Assembly: GCA_023436585.1 (NCBI GenBank)
Contig: JAEZIN010000018.1
Span: 124,001 to 188,000 of the forward strand
DNA: 64,000 bases
Direction: 5' to 3'
Source of the DNA: Bacillota bacterium
GTDB lineage: Bacteria; Bacillota; Clostridia; Christensenellales; Aristaeellaceae
Of the stretch, positions 51,972-61,858 are shown piece by piece. The position numbers were made by a program, and so were the translations under genes. The notes below the pieces were generated by a model. The model worked only from the letters and a program-made list of their open reading frames with translations, did no database searches and had not been told where the DNA came from. Numbering within the stretch: position 1 is the stretch's first letter; the number at the start of each line of letters is the position of its first letter.

Positions 51972-54900
51972 TTACATAAAACTGAACAACGTCAACTGGC
52001 TAGTTTCCGTCATGCCGTTCAGGCAGCCGTGCTCCCGCAAAAGCTCTATTACGGCACTGGACAGCCGCGCCCGGTTTTTCAGGTCCTCAATGGACAAAAA
52101 GGGCGTGGAGCGCTCCCGAATGATCGCTTCAGCGGCGGCTTCGCCCAGACCGCCCAGGGAGATGAAGGGTACACGCAGCTTGCCGTCCTCCATCAAAAAG
52201 CGCTTGGAATCGCTTTTGTACAGGTCCGCCGGCAGGAAGGTAATGCCCCGAAGATTCATTTCCAGCACCAGTTCCAGGGCGGTAATCTCATCCTTTTCCT
52301 TTTCGGTCAGTTTCTGCTCCTGTTCCTTGTAGCCTTTCAATATGCCGCGGATCACGTCGGCGCTCAGCAGCATTCTGGACCCGTCGAAGCCGTCGCCGCG
52401 AACGGTAAAATAGGCCGCGTAGTATGCCAGGGGCTGATGCACCTTGTACCAGCCAACTCGAAGCGCCATGGTCACATAGGCCACGGCGTGGCCCTTGGGA
52501 AACATGTATTTGATCTTTTTGCAGCTGTCAATAAACCAGGCCGGCACGTCGGCCGCGTTCATGGCCTCTTCCATCTCGGGCTTCAAACCCTTGCCTTTGC
52601 GCACGCTTTCCATGGTGTCAAAGGCCATCTTGCTCTGCACGCCTTTGGAAATCAGGTAGTTCATGATGTCATCGCGGGTGCAGATGCATTGGGCCAGCAC
52701 GGCCGTGCCGGAGGTGATCAGGTCCTTGGCGTTGCCCAGCCACACGTCGGTACCATGGCTCAGGCCCGAAAGGCGGATCAATTCCTCCATGGTGGTGGGT
52801 CTGGTGTCGTCCAACATCTGGCGCACAAAGCTGGTTCCGAACTCCGGTATGCCAAGGGTTCCTGTGGAGCAGCCCAGCGCCTCCGGGTCGATGCCCAGCG
52901 CCTTGGGGCTCGTAAATAGGGACATGACGGGCTTGTCGTCCAGGGGAATCTGCTGGAAGGAGATGTGGGTCAACTCCTCCAGGAAGTGGATCATGGTTGG
53001 ATCGTCGTGCCCCAGGATGTCCAGCTTCACCAGAATGTCATGCATGGAGTTGAAGTCGTAGTGAGTGGTGGTGGTTTCGCTGCCTACATCGTCCGCCGGA
53101 TGCTGGATGGCGGTAAACTGGTAGATTTCATACTCCTTGGGCACAACCACCATGCCGCCGGGATGCTGGCCGGTGGTGCGCTTGACTCCTACACAGCCGG
53201 CGACCAGCCGCTCTTTTTCTGCGTTACCGGCCTGTATACCCCGCTCCTCCAGGTATTTGCTCACATAACCATAAGCCGTCTTATCTGCCAATGCGGAGAT
53301 CGTACCGGCCCTAAACACATGGCCCTTGCCGAACAATTCTTCCACATAGGCGTGGGCCCGGGGCTGATACTCGCCGGAAAAGTTCAAATCGATATCAGGT
53401 ACCTTATCGCCCTTAAAGCCCAGGAATACCTCAAATGGGATATCAAAGCCGTCCTTGACAAGCTTCTGTCCACAGATGGGGCAATCCTTGTCCGGCAGGT
53501 CAACACCTACCTTGTACTTTTCCTTGTCCACGTCAAAGAAGCCCTGGCGGCAATGGGTACACCTGTAATGGGGCGGCAGCGGGTTCACTTCGGTGATGCC
53601 GCACATGGTAGCCACAAAGGAGGAGCCGACCGACCCGCGGGAGCCGACCAGATAGCCGTCGGACAAGGACTTGCTGACCAGCTTTTGGGCGATGTTGTAC
53701 AGCGTGGCAAACCCGTAGCCGATGATGGAGCCCAGCTCTTTTTCCAGCCTTTTTACGATCAATTCTGGCAATTCGTCGCCATAAAGCTTTCGGGCCGTTC
53801 CCCAGGACATGTTTTCAATGTTTTCCTTCGCGTCCTCCCAGAAGGGCTGAAAGGTTTCCTCCCCCTTGGGGTGCTTGGGGAACAGCCGCAGGCTCTCCAC
53901 CTTGTCGGCGATCTTGCGGGGATTGGCGATGACGACCTCATGGCATTTTTCTTTGCCAAGGTACGAAAACTCCTCCAGCATTTCCTGGGTGGTTTTAAAA
54001 TACAGCGGCGGCTGCAGATCACAGTCCTTATAATCCATGCCGGCCTGCAAAATCGCCCGGAAGATGGCGTCCTGAGGCTCTAAAAAGTGCACATCCCCGG
54101 TGGCAACTACCGGTATGCCAAGCTTGTCCCCCAGGGCAACGATGCGGCGGTTGATGTTCCGAAGCGCATCGTCGTCGGGGACCATTTCTTCCCTGACCAT
54201 AAAGGCATTGTTGCCAACTGGCTGAATCTCCAGGTAATCGTAGAACCTGGCCATCTTGCGCAGGTCTTCCTCAGGTGCTTCCTTGAACACCGCCTGGAAA
54301 AGCTCGCCGGCTTCGCATGCGGAGCCTACAATCAGCCCCTCGCGGTACTTTTGCAGCACGTTGCGCGGCACATGGGGCACCCGGCGGAAATGCTTCAAAT
54401 GGCCCTCTGATACAATGCGATTCAGGTTTTCCATACCGGTTTGTGTGGAGGCCAACAGTATGGCGTGGTAGCTTTCCCCCACCGCGCCGCCTTGCAAAAC
54501 GGTGTTCAGGTCAGATAACGTCTCTGCCCCCTTTGCCTTGGCGGCTTCTATCATGCGGGCCAGGCATTGGGCGGTGGCGGAAGCGTCGTTGACAGCCCGG
54601 TGCGCATCCTTTAGCGATACGCCAAGCGCTTTGCATACGGCTCCCAGGCGGTGGCTCTTTAGCTGCGGGTACAGCTTGCGGGCAAAGGATAGGGTATCGA
54701 TCACAGGGCCCTGAAAGGTTCTGTTCAGTCGCCTTAGCTCCGTGCGCAGCATGGAGATATCGAAGCTGGCGTTGTGTGCGGCCACGGCACAATCCCCGAT
54801 AAAGTCCATTAACTGGGGAATGGTCGCTTCGGCGCTGGGCATGTCCCGCAGCATCATGTCGGTAATGTGGGTGATCTCGGTAATTTTGGGCTTTAGGGGA

Positions 54901-56354
54901 ATGCCAGGGTTCACCAGTGTACCAAAGGACTCTACCACCGTATTGCCCAGCAGCTTGACGGCACCAATCTCAATCACGTGCTCCCGGTTGGTATCCAAGC
55001 CAGTCGTTTCAAAGTCCAATACCACAATGGGCATGTCAAAGGTGCGCTCGTCCGCGTCGGCAACAATTTGGGCTTCGTCGGTCAGATAGATTTCCACACC
55101 GGGGATCAGCTTGATGTTGTTCTTCTTCGCAGCAGAAAAAGCGGCAGGGAATGCCTGCAGCACGCCATGGTCGGTAATGGCCACAGCAGGATGGCCCCAT
55201 GCGGCCGCCCTGGCGATCAGGTCGCCGGCGGAAGCCGTGGCGTCCATCACGCTCATTTGGGTGTGCATGTGAAGCTCTACGCGCTTTTCCTCGGCCGTAT
55301 CCTTTCTGACTTCCTTGGGCACGGGCATGATATCCCGGATGGTGATGGTGGCTTCCCTGGCGAAATTGTCATACATGCATTCGCCGCGGACCTTGACCGC
55401 CATGCCTGCCTGGATGCGGTTCGCCACATCCAGCACCGCCTGGCGCTCCTCCTGGGTGATGGGCGGTTCCTCCGTGCCATCCTCCTCCTTTTTGCGGAAG
55501 CGGTTGCGGTAGCGGAAGAAAATCTTGCACTGCACGGAAGATGTGTAGTCGGTCAGGATAAACGAAACAAGCAGCATTTCGCCGCCCTTTAATTCTTTTT
55601 GTTCTGCCTTAATGATTTCGCCCTGCACGGTGACAAGGCCGGTGTCGTTGGTCAGTTCGCGGATAGGCACCGGCGGATCGCCGATGCTGCGGCCTTTGAT
55701 GGGCCGCATCTTATCCTCCGATGCTGGCTTCCCCTGGCCTGATGCAGCTGTTTTCCCAGTTCCGTTTTTTGAGGCTTGTCCCTGATTGGCGGCTGCCCGG
55801 GCCATTTCCATATCCCGGCGCATTTGCGCTTCCAGTTCCCGCTCCTCCCGAAGTGCTTGCAGCCTTTGCTCCTGGTTGCCCCGCACCCTGAGCTCCACCG
55901 GCACGCGGATGCGGAAGATGTCCCATACCGCCTGGGCCAGCTTGTCGGATATGCTGCCACGCTGCATAAAGCGCAACGAAAATTCATCCGGGAAGGTCAA
56001 TACCACCCGGCCATCCTGCACTTCCCAATCCAGTTCCCCGATCCATGTGGCGGAGGCGGGATGGGCGCGCGTGACAAAGTCAATGAACACCTGCTTGTAC
56101 TTGCCGATGTTCTCCAAAAAATCCTGGGCCAATGCAGGGCTGGCCACGCGGATGGCCAGACGCGTCTCCGGATACATGCCGCGGATCAGATGTTCCATGC
56201 GCAGGTAGGCTTTTTCCGCCACCAGCACCTGGGATAAGAAAGAAATATAAATCTTGTTTTCCGCTTGCTTGTAAACGACCCGCTCCACGGTGAGGTTCCC
56301 TGCCAGCGCCGGTATTTCCTTGTATAATTGCGAAAGCATTTGATTGGATTCCAT
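51972..56354 (-). CDS. polC: DNA polymerase III alpha subunit, PolC type
   Basis: Main replicative polymerase of low-GC Gram-positives. 1460 residues in the PolC order: N-terminal domains (1-220), OB fold (about 232-350), PHP domain split by the exonuclease (from 360, HMHTQMS; ITDHG), and the DEDDh proofreading exonuclease (about 441-610, VVLDFETTG). Then come the polymerase core with PDIDLNFSGEYQ and a zinc-binding HCRQGFFDVD/CPICG segment, and C-terminal HhH and clamp-binding regions. GGAGG lies 14 bases before ATG 56354, a rather long spacing. Last gene of the tsf-to-polC minus-strand block. Confidence 0.97.
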   Translation of the reverse strand: MESNQMLSQLYKEIPALAGNLTVERVVYKQAENKIYISFLSQVLVAEKAYLRMEHLIRGMYPETRLAIRVASPALAQDFLENIGKYKQVFIDFVTRAHPASATWIGELDWEVQDGRVVLTFPDEFSLRFMQRGSISDKLAQAVWDIFRIRVPVELRVRGNQEQRLQALREERELEAQMRRDMEMARAAANQGQASKNGTGKTAASGQGKPASEDKMRPIKGRSIGDPPVPIRELTNDTGLVTVQGEIIKAEQKELKGGEMLLVSFILTDYTSSVQCKIFFRYRNRFRKKEEDGTEEPPITQEERQAVLDVANRIQAGMAVKVRGECMYDNFAREATITIRDIMPVPKEVRKDTAEEKRVELHMHTQMSVMDATASAGDLIARAAAWGHPAVAITDHGVLQAFPAAFSAAKKNNIKLIPGVEIYLTDEAQIVADADERTFDMPIVVLDFETTGLDTNREHVIEIGAVKLLGNTVVESFGTLVNPGIPLKPKITEITHITDMMLRDMPSAEATIPQLMDFIGDCAVAAHNASFDISMLRTELRRLNRTFQGPVIDTLSFARKLYPQLKSHRLGAVCKALGVSLKDAHRAVNDASATAQCLARMIEAAKAKGAETLSDLNTVLQGGAVGESYHAILLASTQTGMENLNRIVSEGHLKHFRRVPHVPRNVLQKYREGLIVGSACEAGELFQAVFKEAPEEDLRKMARFYDYLEIQPVGNNAFMVREEMVPDDDALRNINRRIVALGDKLGIPVVATGDVHFLEPQDAIFRAILQAGMDYKDCDLQPPLYFKTTQEMLEEFSYLGKEKCHEVVIANPRKIADKVESLRLFPKHPKGEETFQPFWEDAKENIENMSWGTARKLYGDELPELIVKRLEKELGSIIGYGFATLYNIAQKLVSKSLSDGYLVGSRGSVGSSFVATMCGITEVNPLPPHYRCTHCRQGFFDVDKEKYKVGVDLPDKDCPICGQKLVKDGFDIPFEVFLGFKGDKVPDIDLNFSGEYQPRAHAYVEELFGKGHVFRAGTISALADKTAYGYVSKYLEERGIQAGNAEKERLVAGCVGVKRTTGQHPGGMVVVPKEYEIYQFTAIQHPADDVGSETTTTHYDFNSMHDILVKLDILGHDDPTMIHFLEELTHISFQQIPLDDKPVMSLFTSPKALGIDPEALGCSTGTLGIPEFGTSFVRQMLDDTRPTTMEELIRLSGLSHGTDVWLGNAKDLITSGTAVLAQCICTRDDIMNYLISKGVQSKMAFDTMESVRKGKGLKPEMEEAMNAADVPAWFIDSCKKIKYMFPKGHAVAYVTMALRVGWYKVHQPLAYYAAYFTVRGDGFDGSRMLLSADVIRGILKGYKEQEQKLTEKEKDEITALELVLEMNLRGITFLPADLYKSDSKRFLMEDGKLRVPFISLGGLGEAAAEAIIRERSTPFLSIEDLKNRARLSSAVIELLREHGCLNGMTETSQLTLFSFM

Positions 56355-56386
56355 GATAAAGCGCTTTGCCTCCTTCCTGGAAGCTC

Positions 56387-57451
56387 TTATTCTTTGGTTT
56401 CTTTCCTCAAGGCCGCCTCCCTGACAGCCGAAATCAGAATCTGCGCCAGATCCCCTTCCACTTTCCTGGGGGGCTGGCCCTTGATGAACAATGCACCTGT
56501 CTTTCCGCTGCCGGCAATGCCGATATCAGCCTCCCTGGCTTCGCCTGGCCCGTTGACAACGCAGCCCATGACGGCTACCTTCAAGGGTACGGTGATATCG
56601 GATAGCTCGTCCTCCACCCGCTTGGCAATTTCTGCCACGGGGATGCAGGTGCGCCCGCAGGTGGGGCAGGAGACGATCTCTACCCCGGAGCCCCGAATCT
56701 TCAAGGCTTTCAAGATATCCCAGGCCGCCGCCACCTCGGGGATGGGTGATCCGGTCAGCGACACGCGGATGGTATCACCGATGCCCCGCAATAAAAGCGC
56801 GCCGATGCCGATGGCGGATTTCACCGTGCCCCGGCCAGGAAGCCCGGCCTCGGTGACCCCCACATGCAGTGGATAATCACAGAGCTCGGAAGCCAGCTCA
56901 TAAGCGGCCACCGTTTGACGCACATCGCTGGATTTCATGGAAAGTACGATATCGGAAAAACCCTGATTTTCCAAAAGCTTTGCGTGGTTCAGGGCACTTT
57001 CTACCATCCCCTTGGGTGTCACGCCGCCTTCCCTGCGCAAAATATCCTTTTCTATGGAGCCGCTGTTGACACCGATGCGGATGGGAATGTGGTGGGCTTT
57101 GGCGCAGTCCGACAGCGCCTTCACATGCCTGTCCCCGCCAATGTTGCCGGGGTTGATGCGCAGCTTGGCGATGCCGTTTTCCGCGGCGCGTATGGCCAGC
57201 CTATGGTCAAAGTGAATATCGGCCACCAGTGGTACAGGACTCCCGTCCACCAAGGCCCGCACCGCTTCGGCGCAGGCCTCATCATACACGGAAACGCGCA
57301 CGATATCGCACCCGGCTTTGGCCAGCGCGTGAATCTGCTCAAGCGTGGCCGGAACATCCCGGGTATCCGTATTGGTCATGGATTGCACCCAGACAGGCTG
57401 CCCGCCGCCCATGAGCAAGGGGCCCACCCGCACCGTATTTGTCTTGCGCAT
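56387..57451 (-). CDS. ispG: 4-Hydroxy-3-methylbut-2-enyl diphosphate synthase
   Basis: [4Fe-4S] enzyme that converts MEcPP to HMBPP, the penultimate MEP-pathway step. 354 residues. The cluster ligands Cys262, Cys265 and Cys297 and Glu304 are in SCPTCGRTC and MGCVVNGPGEARE, and the N-terminal TIM barrel is normal. GGAGGG lies seven bases before ATG 57451. It lies between rseP and polC, the standard Clostridia order, and completes a pathway with ispDF and dxr in this window. Confidence 0.97.
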   Translation of the reverse strand: MRKTNTVRVGPLLMGGGQPVWVQSMTNTDTRDVPATLEQIHALAKAGCDIVRVSVYDEACAEAVRALVDGSPVPLVADIHFDHRLAIRAAENGIAKLRINPGNIGGDRHVKALSDCAKAHHIPIRIGVNSGSIEKDILRREGGVTPKGMVESALNHAKLLENQGFSDIVLSMKSSDVRQTVAAYELASELCDYPLHVGVTEAGLPGRGTVKSAIGIGALLLRGIGDTIRVSLTGSPIPEVAAAWDILKALKIRGSGVEIVSCPTCGRTCIPVAEIAKRVEDELSDITVPLKVAVMGCVVNGPGEAREADIGIAGSGKTGALFIKGQPPRKVEGDLAQILISAVREAALRKETKE

Positions 57452-57465
57452 CAAGCCGCCCTCCG

Positions 57466-58542
57466 TTACTGGAACAGGCGCTGTATGTCACGGAAGGTGA
57501 AAAACAGCATCACGGTTACCAGGAGGGCAAAGCCGGTGAGGTGGATGACCGCCTCGGCCTTGCGGTTGATGGGCTTGCGGAAAATGGCCTCCACCAGCAT
57601 GAACAGGAACCGGCTGCCATCCAGGCCAGGTATGGGCAGAAGATTGACTAACCCCAGGTTGATGGACAGCACGATCAACAGGTTCAAATATCCGTCAAGA
57701 CCGCTTTCCCTGGTTTGCGAGGCGATTACGGTTACAATGCCCACCGGGCCGGCGGACTGGTCCAGCCCCTGGCCGCGGAAAAGCAAATCTCTTAAACCAC
57801 CCAGAATAAGCTTTCCTGCATTGACACACATTTCATAGCTGTAGCGGACGGATTCACCAAAGGAGATCCTTGTCCGTCCGGGCACAAATATTCCATCGAC
57901 ACCAATACCGATACGGGCCTTATTGAGAGACGCATCGTAAAAGGGAGTCACGGAAAGCGTGACAGGCACCTTGTCTGCGCCGCGCAGCACTGTAACCGCC
58001 ATGGGTGCATCCCCCGCCTGATATGCGCCGATGATATCCACAACAGTCTTGGTGGTTCCATCCTGCACGTTCTGTCCGTTGACGGAGTAAAAGATGTCGC
58101 CCACCTCAAAGCCAGCCTGGACCGCGGGGCTGTTGGGCTCCAGGGATTTTACATAGGGAACAACCGCCTGCAAGCCGCCGATGTATAGCAAGAGCACAGC
58201 CACCACAAAAGCCAGCACGAAGTTCATGCCAGGGCCCATCAAGACGGACAGCATCCGCTTCCATACCTTTTGTTTATGGTAGGCTCTGGGATCCTCCTCG
58301 TGGGTCCCCTGGGCGTCATCCTCACCCAGGAACATGCAATAGCCGCCCAGCGGAATGGCTCTGATCATAAACAGCGTTTCATATTTTTTGCTTTTCCACT
58401 GGATAAGCTTGGGGCCAAAGCCAACGGAAAACTGCTGGACCGTAATACCGGTCCAGCGGGCAGCCCAGAAATGGCCAAGCTCATGAACAACGATCAGAAT
58501 TCCCAACAGCATGATTGCCGCCAATACCAACAAAAACGTCAT
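57466..58542 (-). CDS. rseP: RIP site-2 metalloprotease RseP
   Basis: Intramembrane zinc protease of family M50B that cleaves anti-sigma factors and signal-peptide remnants. 358 residues. The zinc motif HELGH is at 20-24 in the first helix, a PDZ domain is at about 150-220 (EVGDIFYSVNGQNVQDG), and the second metal site lies in NLLPIPGLDGSRF in a C-terminal helix. AAAGGAG precedes ATG 58542. Twelve bases after dxr, in the isoprenoid/lipid operon. Confidence 0.95.
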   Translation of the reverse strand: MTFLLVLAAIMLLGILIVVHELGHFWAARWTGITVQQFSVGFGPKLIQWKSKKYETLFMIRAIPLGGYCMFLGEDDAQGTHEEDPRAYHKQKVWKRMLSVLMGPGMNFVLAFVVAVLLLYIGGLQAVVPYVKSLEPNSPAVQAGFEVGDIFYSVNGQNVQDGTTKTVVDIIGAYQAGDAPMAVTVLRGADKVPVTLSVTPFYDASLNKARIGIGVDGIFVPGRTRISFGESVRYSYEMCVNAGKLILGGLRDLLFRGQGLDQSAGPVGIVTVIASQTRESGLDGYLNLLIVLSINLGLVNLLPIPGLDGSRFLFMLVEAIFRKPINRKAEAVIHLTGFALLVTVMLFFTFRDIQRLFQ

Positions 58543-58554
58543 AGGTTGCTCCTT

Positions 58555-59700
58555 TCAGCGTGCCAATAAACTAAAGGCCGTTCGCCGGGCAGCTTCGTTG
58601 GCCTGATACACCTCTTCCAGGGACCCGGCGCTCATGCTGCCCACTTTCAACAGCGTTTCTTCCACCACATCAAAGATGGCGCCAAAGGCGATCCTGCCGG
58701 CTAAGAACGCTTCTACTGCCACCTCGTTGGCGCCGTTTAGAATACAGCAAGCGCCTCCGCCGGCCCTTAGGCATTCTCGGCCCAGGCGCAGGGAAGGGAA
58801 GCGCGTTTCATCCGGTTTTTCAAATGTAAGCTGGTTCATGCTTGTCAGGTCAAGCTTCGATCCGCCGGTAGGCAGGCGCCGGGGATACGCCATGGCATAC
58901 AGGATAGGCAGACGCATATCCGGTGTGCCCAATTGGGCGATGACAGCGCCATCAGTAAACTCCACGGCGGAATGGATGACGCTCTGGGGGTGGACGACGA
59001 CCTTGATCCTGTCCTCCGGCATGTCAAACAGCCAGCATGCCTCCATGACCTCCAGTGTCTTGTTGAACAGGGTAGCCGAATCGATGGTGATCTTTTTCCC
59101 CATCTGCCAGTTGGGATGGTTTAATGCTTGCGTAAGGGTTGCGCTTTTGATCCGGTCTTGTTCCCAGGTGCGGAACGGTCCGCCGGAGGCCGTCAACAGG
59201 ATTTTTTCCGGCTTGTTTTCGCCCGCGCCTTGCAGGCACTGAAAGATGGCGCTGTGCTCGCTGTCCACCGGCAAAAGCGCTTTCCCGGCCTTTTTAGCGG
59301 CCGCCGTCACCAGCGCCCCGCCGGCCACCAGCGCCTCCTTGTTGGCCAATAAAACCTGCCGGCCGGCATTTAAAGCAGCCATCACGCCGCGAAGACCGGC
59401 AATGCCCACCACGGAGACCAGCACCGCGTCTGCGGGCACCTGCCCGGCGGCGATTTCCAGCGCATCCTCCCCAAAGTGCCAGTCGCAAAAGCGTACATCC
59501 TCCGGCACCTGCTCCCATGGGATGGGAGATGTGAGTCCCGCCATCAAAGGCTTAAAAACCCTGACCTGCTCAAACAGCAGCTCCGCGTTGCGATGGGCGG
59601 TCAAGGCGGTAATCCGGAACTGGTTCTGATGCAGCGCCGCCACGTTAAGCGCCTGTGTGCCAATGGAACCGGTGCTTCCAAGGATAGCGATATCCCGCAT
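58555..59700 (-). CDS. dxr: 1-Deoxy-D-xylulose 5-phosphate reductoisomerase
   Basis: NADPH-dependent first committed enzyme of the MEP pathway. 381 residues. NADPH loop GSTGSIGTQALN (8-19), metal/substrate motifs PVDSEHSAIFQCL and TASGGPF, MGKKITIDSATLFNK, and the C-terminal helical domain. GAAAGGA precedes ATG 59700; an upstream in-frame ATG at 59760 lies in repeat DNA. A 478-base palindromic repeat region separates it from cdsA, breaking an otherwise tight operon. Confidence 0.97.
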   Translation of the reverse strand: MRDIAILGSTGSIGTQALNVAALHQNQFRITALTAHRNAELLFEQVRVFKPLMAGLTSPIPWEQVPEDVRFCDWHFGEDALEIAAGQVPADAVLVSVVGIAGLRGVMAALNAGRQVLLANKEALVAGGALVTAAAKKAGKALLPVDSEHSAIFQCLQGAGENKPEKILLTASGGPFRTWEQDRIKSATLTQALNHPNWQMGKKITIDSATLFNKTLEVMEACWLFDMPEDRIKVVVHPQSVIHSAVEFTDGAVIAQLGTPDMRLPILYAMAYPRRLPTGGSKLDLTSMNQLTFEKPDETRFPSLRLGRECLRAGGGACCILNGANEVAVEAFLAGRIAFGAIFDVVEETLLKVGSMSAGSLEEVYQANEAARRTAFSLLAR

Positions 59701-60178
59701 GATATATCCTTTCAGGCTAACTATGTGAACTATACCCGCACTCCCCCGGCGTCGAAACAATCCTCCGCCAGGCTTGGCCTGGCACCACTTTCAAAAGGAG
59801 GTTCACCAAGGGGGCACAACGAGGGGGCGCCCCCCTCTTTTGTAATCGTCTCCACCGGCTTTGCTGGCTCCGGAACACTGCGCCCGCCTGTGGCGGAAAT
59901 GGGCGGTGTGGAGGAGGCTGGCGAAACGAGCGATGGAAGCGGCAGCGAACCAGCGCGACGATTGAGCCAGATGGATGCGCGGGGGTTTGCGGAGCAAACA
60001 TTCCTTGCACTTTTCGCCGGCCGTATGCCAGTGTGCGGGGGTACCCCGAACCTGTAGTTTTCAAATGACTTGTCATTTGAAAACGGAACACCGTCCAAGT
60101 GTAGCGCAGGACGGTGCGCAGGCATACAGGCGAAAAGTGTAAAATCGATAAAATGACGCAGTCATTTTATCGAACGGG
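59701..60178. repeat. Multi-hairpin palindromic element between dxr and cdsA
   Basis: A non-coding stretch of 478 bases. It contains a GC palindrome at 59821-59837. Two 13-bp perfect hairpins that share an AAATGAC/GTCATTT core lie at 60057-60084 and 60145-60173. Long-range arms CACTTTTCGCC (60008-60018) with GTATGCC (60023-60029) match 60121-60139 in reverse, enclosing the first hairpin. The open frames through it have no credible start or protein character. It looks like a dispersed repeat inserted in an operon. Confidence 0.6.
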
Positions 60179-61009
60179 CTACGCCCGCGTAATCATCCAG
60201 AAACAGTATACCACAACGGAGGTAAACAATATGCTGTCCATGCGGTCCAGCATACCGCCATGGCCGGGAAAGATGCTTCCGTAATCCTTGATGCCGCAGT
60301 GCCGCTTGATCAGCGACGCAAACAAATCCCCCACCTGGCCGGCGATGCCGCCAACCAGACCGATCAGCAGGTACTGCACCACCGTCGGCGGCACGGTCCC
60401 GTCCAGCGGCGGCCAGATGGAAGCGATACCGCCCACAGCCAGGGAGCCGATTATGCTGCCCACAAGGCCGCCCATGGCGCCAGATATGGTCTTATTGGGG
60501 CTTACGGCCGGGCAGAGCTTGCGGCCGCCCACCCGCGTGCCCACAAAATAGGCCAAGGTATCCCCGATGACGGAAATGGCAAACACCAGGCACAAAAGTG
60601 TCACCTGCAGCGATTTGGCCTCGATGCGCAAAAGGCTGATGAGGCAGATGCCCGGCAAAAGGATGGTGAACATGGGCATGACGGAGACAAGGGCATCTTC
60701 CAGCTTCGGCTCCTCCCGGAATATAACCCAGATGAGCACCATCAGGCAGTTGGCCAGCATCAGAATCAGCAATAGGGACATCAATCTGTTGCCGGAGGAT
60801 AAAAGCATCAGGGGGATGCTGGCGATCATGGCCACAAAGGTTGGCCACCAGACAGGCCTGTGGCCTGCCACCGCCAGCGCCTGGAACTCCTCCCGCATGG
60901 CAACGCAGATGGCTGCCATGGCCACCACGGCAAACACCCAGCCCCCCAAATACAGCACCAGGGCCAGCCCAATGATCATGACCGATCCCGTAATGACTCG
61001 CTGCAACAT
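60179..61009 (-). CDS. cdsA: Phosphatidate cytidylyltransferase
   Basis: Membrane enzyme that makes CDP-diacylglycerol from phosphatidate and CTP, feeding PgsA. 276 residues with about eight helices. The C-terminal family signature S-x2-KR-x4-KD-x5-PGHGG-x2-DR-x-DS is complete (SLIKRHCGIKD ... PGHGGMLDRMDS). AGGAAGAGG precedes ATG 61009. 32 bases after uppS; stop codon at the edge of the palindromic repeat. Confidence 0.96.
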   Translation of the reverse strand: MLQRVITGSVMIIGLALVLYLGGWVFAVVAMAAICVAMREEFQALAVAGHRPVWWPTFVAMIASIPLMLLSSGNRLMSLLLILMLANCLMVLIWVIFREEPKLEDALVSVMPMFTILLPGICLISLLRIEAKSLQVTLLCLVFAISVIGDTLAYFVGTRVGGRKLCPAVSPNKTISGAMGGLVGSIIGSLAVGGIASIWPPLDGTVPPTVVQYLLIGLVGGIAGQVGDLFASLIKRHCGIKDYGSIFPGHGGMLDRMDSILFTSVVVYCFWMITRA

Positions 61010-61041
61010 GTGCCTCTTCCTATTCTTCCCGGAGACAGGAA

Positions 61042-61779
61042 TTACTTGCGCCCGCCGAACCGCCGGTCCCGGCCCGCATAGGTACGGAGGGCTTCATGAT
61101 AGTGACTTACAGTAAAATCGGGCCAGAGCACCTGGGGAAACAGGAATTCCGCGTAGGCGCACTGGTACAGCAGGAAATTGCTCAGCCGCATCTCCCCGCT
61201 GGTGCGGATCAAAAGGTCCACATCGGGGAGCCCCTTTGTATAAAGCGCATCCTCCAGATCAGCCAGGGAAATGGCTTCCGGTGAAAGCGTGCCCGCCTTG
61301 ACCTTTTCGCCAATAACTTTCACCGCATGAAGCAGTTCCGCCCGCCCGCCGTAGTTGAGGGCAATGTTCAGCCGGAGGCCGGTATTGCCCTTTGTGCGCT
61401 CCATGGCGTTTGTGACAGCTTCTCTTTGCGGCTGCGGCAGCCCCTGGACATCCCCCAGGATGCGGATGACCACATTCTTTGCATGAAGCTCATCGATTTC
61501 TGAGGAAAAGAACTCCAGCAAAAGCTGCATCAGCGCTGCCACTTCCTCCGGAGAGCGCGACCAGTTTTCCGTGGAGAAGGCGTAGATAGACAAAGCGGTG
61601 ATGCCAAGGTCGCTGCTTTCCCGAATGACACCGCGAAGCGCTTCCACGCCGTTTCTATGACCCAGCGCAACCTTCACCTTGTGTTTTTTTGCCCAGCGGC
61701 CGTTGCCGTCCATGATGATGGCCACATGGCGGGGCAATTGTTCCTTGATAAGCGGCGTTTGAACCAGTGGCAGCTTCAT
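61042..61779 (-). CDS. uppS: Undecaprenyl diphosphate synthase (isoprenyl transferase)
   Basis: cis-Prenyltransferase building the C55 lipid carrier for wall synthesis. 245 residues. Catalytic MDGNGRWA (Asp of the family) near residue 24, STENWSR, and C-terminal RTSGEMRLSNFLLYQCAYAE. AGGGAG precedes ATG 61779; the frame extends to 61821 without a site. Its substrates come from the MEP pathway genes of this window. Confidence 0.97.
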   Translation of the reverse strand: MKLPLVQTPLIKEQLPRHVAIIMDGNGRWAKKHKVKVALGHRNGVEALRGVIRESSDLGITALSIYAFSTENWSRSPEEVAALMQLLLEFFSSEIDELHAKNVVIRILGDVQGLPQPQREAVTNAMERTKGNTGLRLNIALNYGGRAELLHAVKVIGEKVKAGTLSPEAISLADLEDALYTKGLPDVDLLIRTSGEMRLSNFLLYQCAYAEFLFPQVLWPDFTVSHYHEALRTYAGRDRRFGGRK

Positions 61780-61858
61780 GCGGCATCTCCCTGTAAGGTA
61801 TTCTCCGATAATAGACAACATGCGCGAAGCCGCGGCCCGCGCATGTATCCTTCTTTAA

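Noticed and set aside
60008..60173. CRISPR array
   Set aside because: The repeated hairpins are inverted and of different sequence, not direct repeats with regular spacers; no cas genes nearby.
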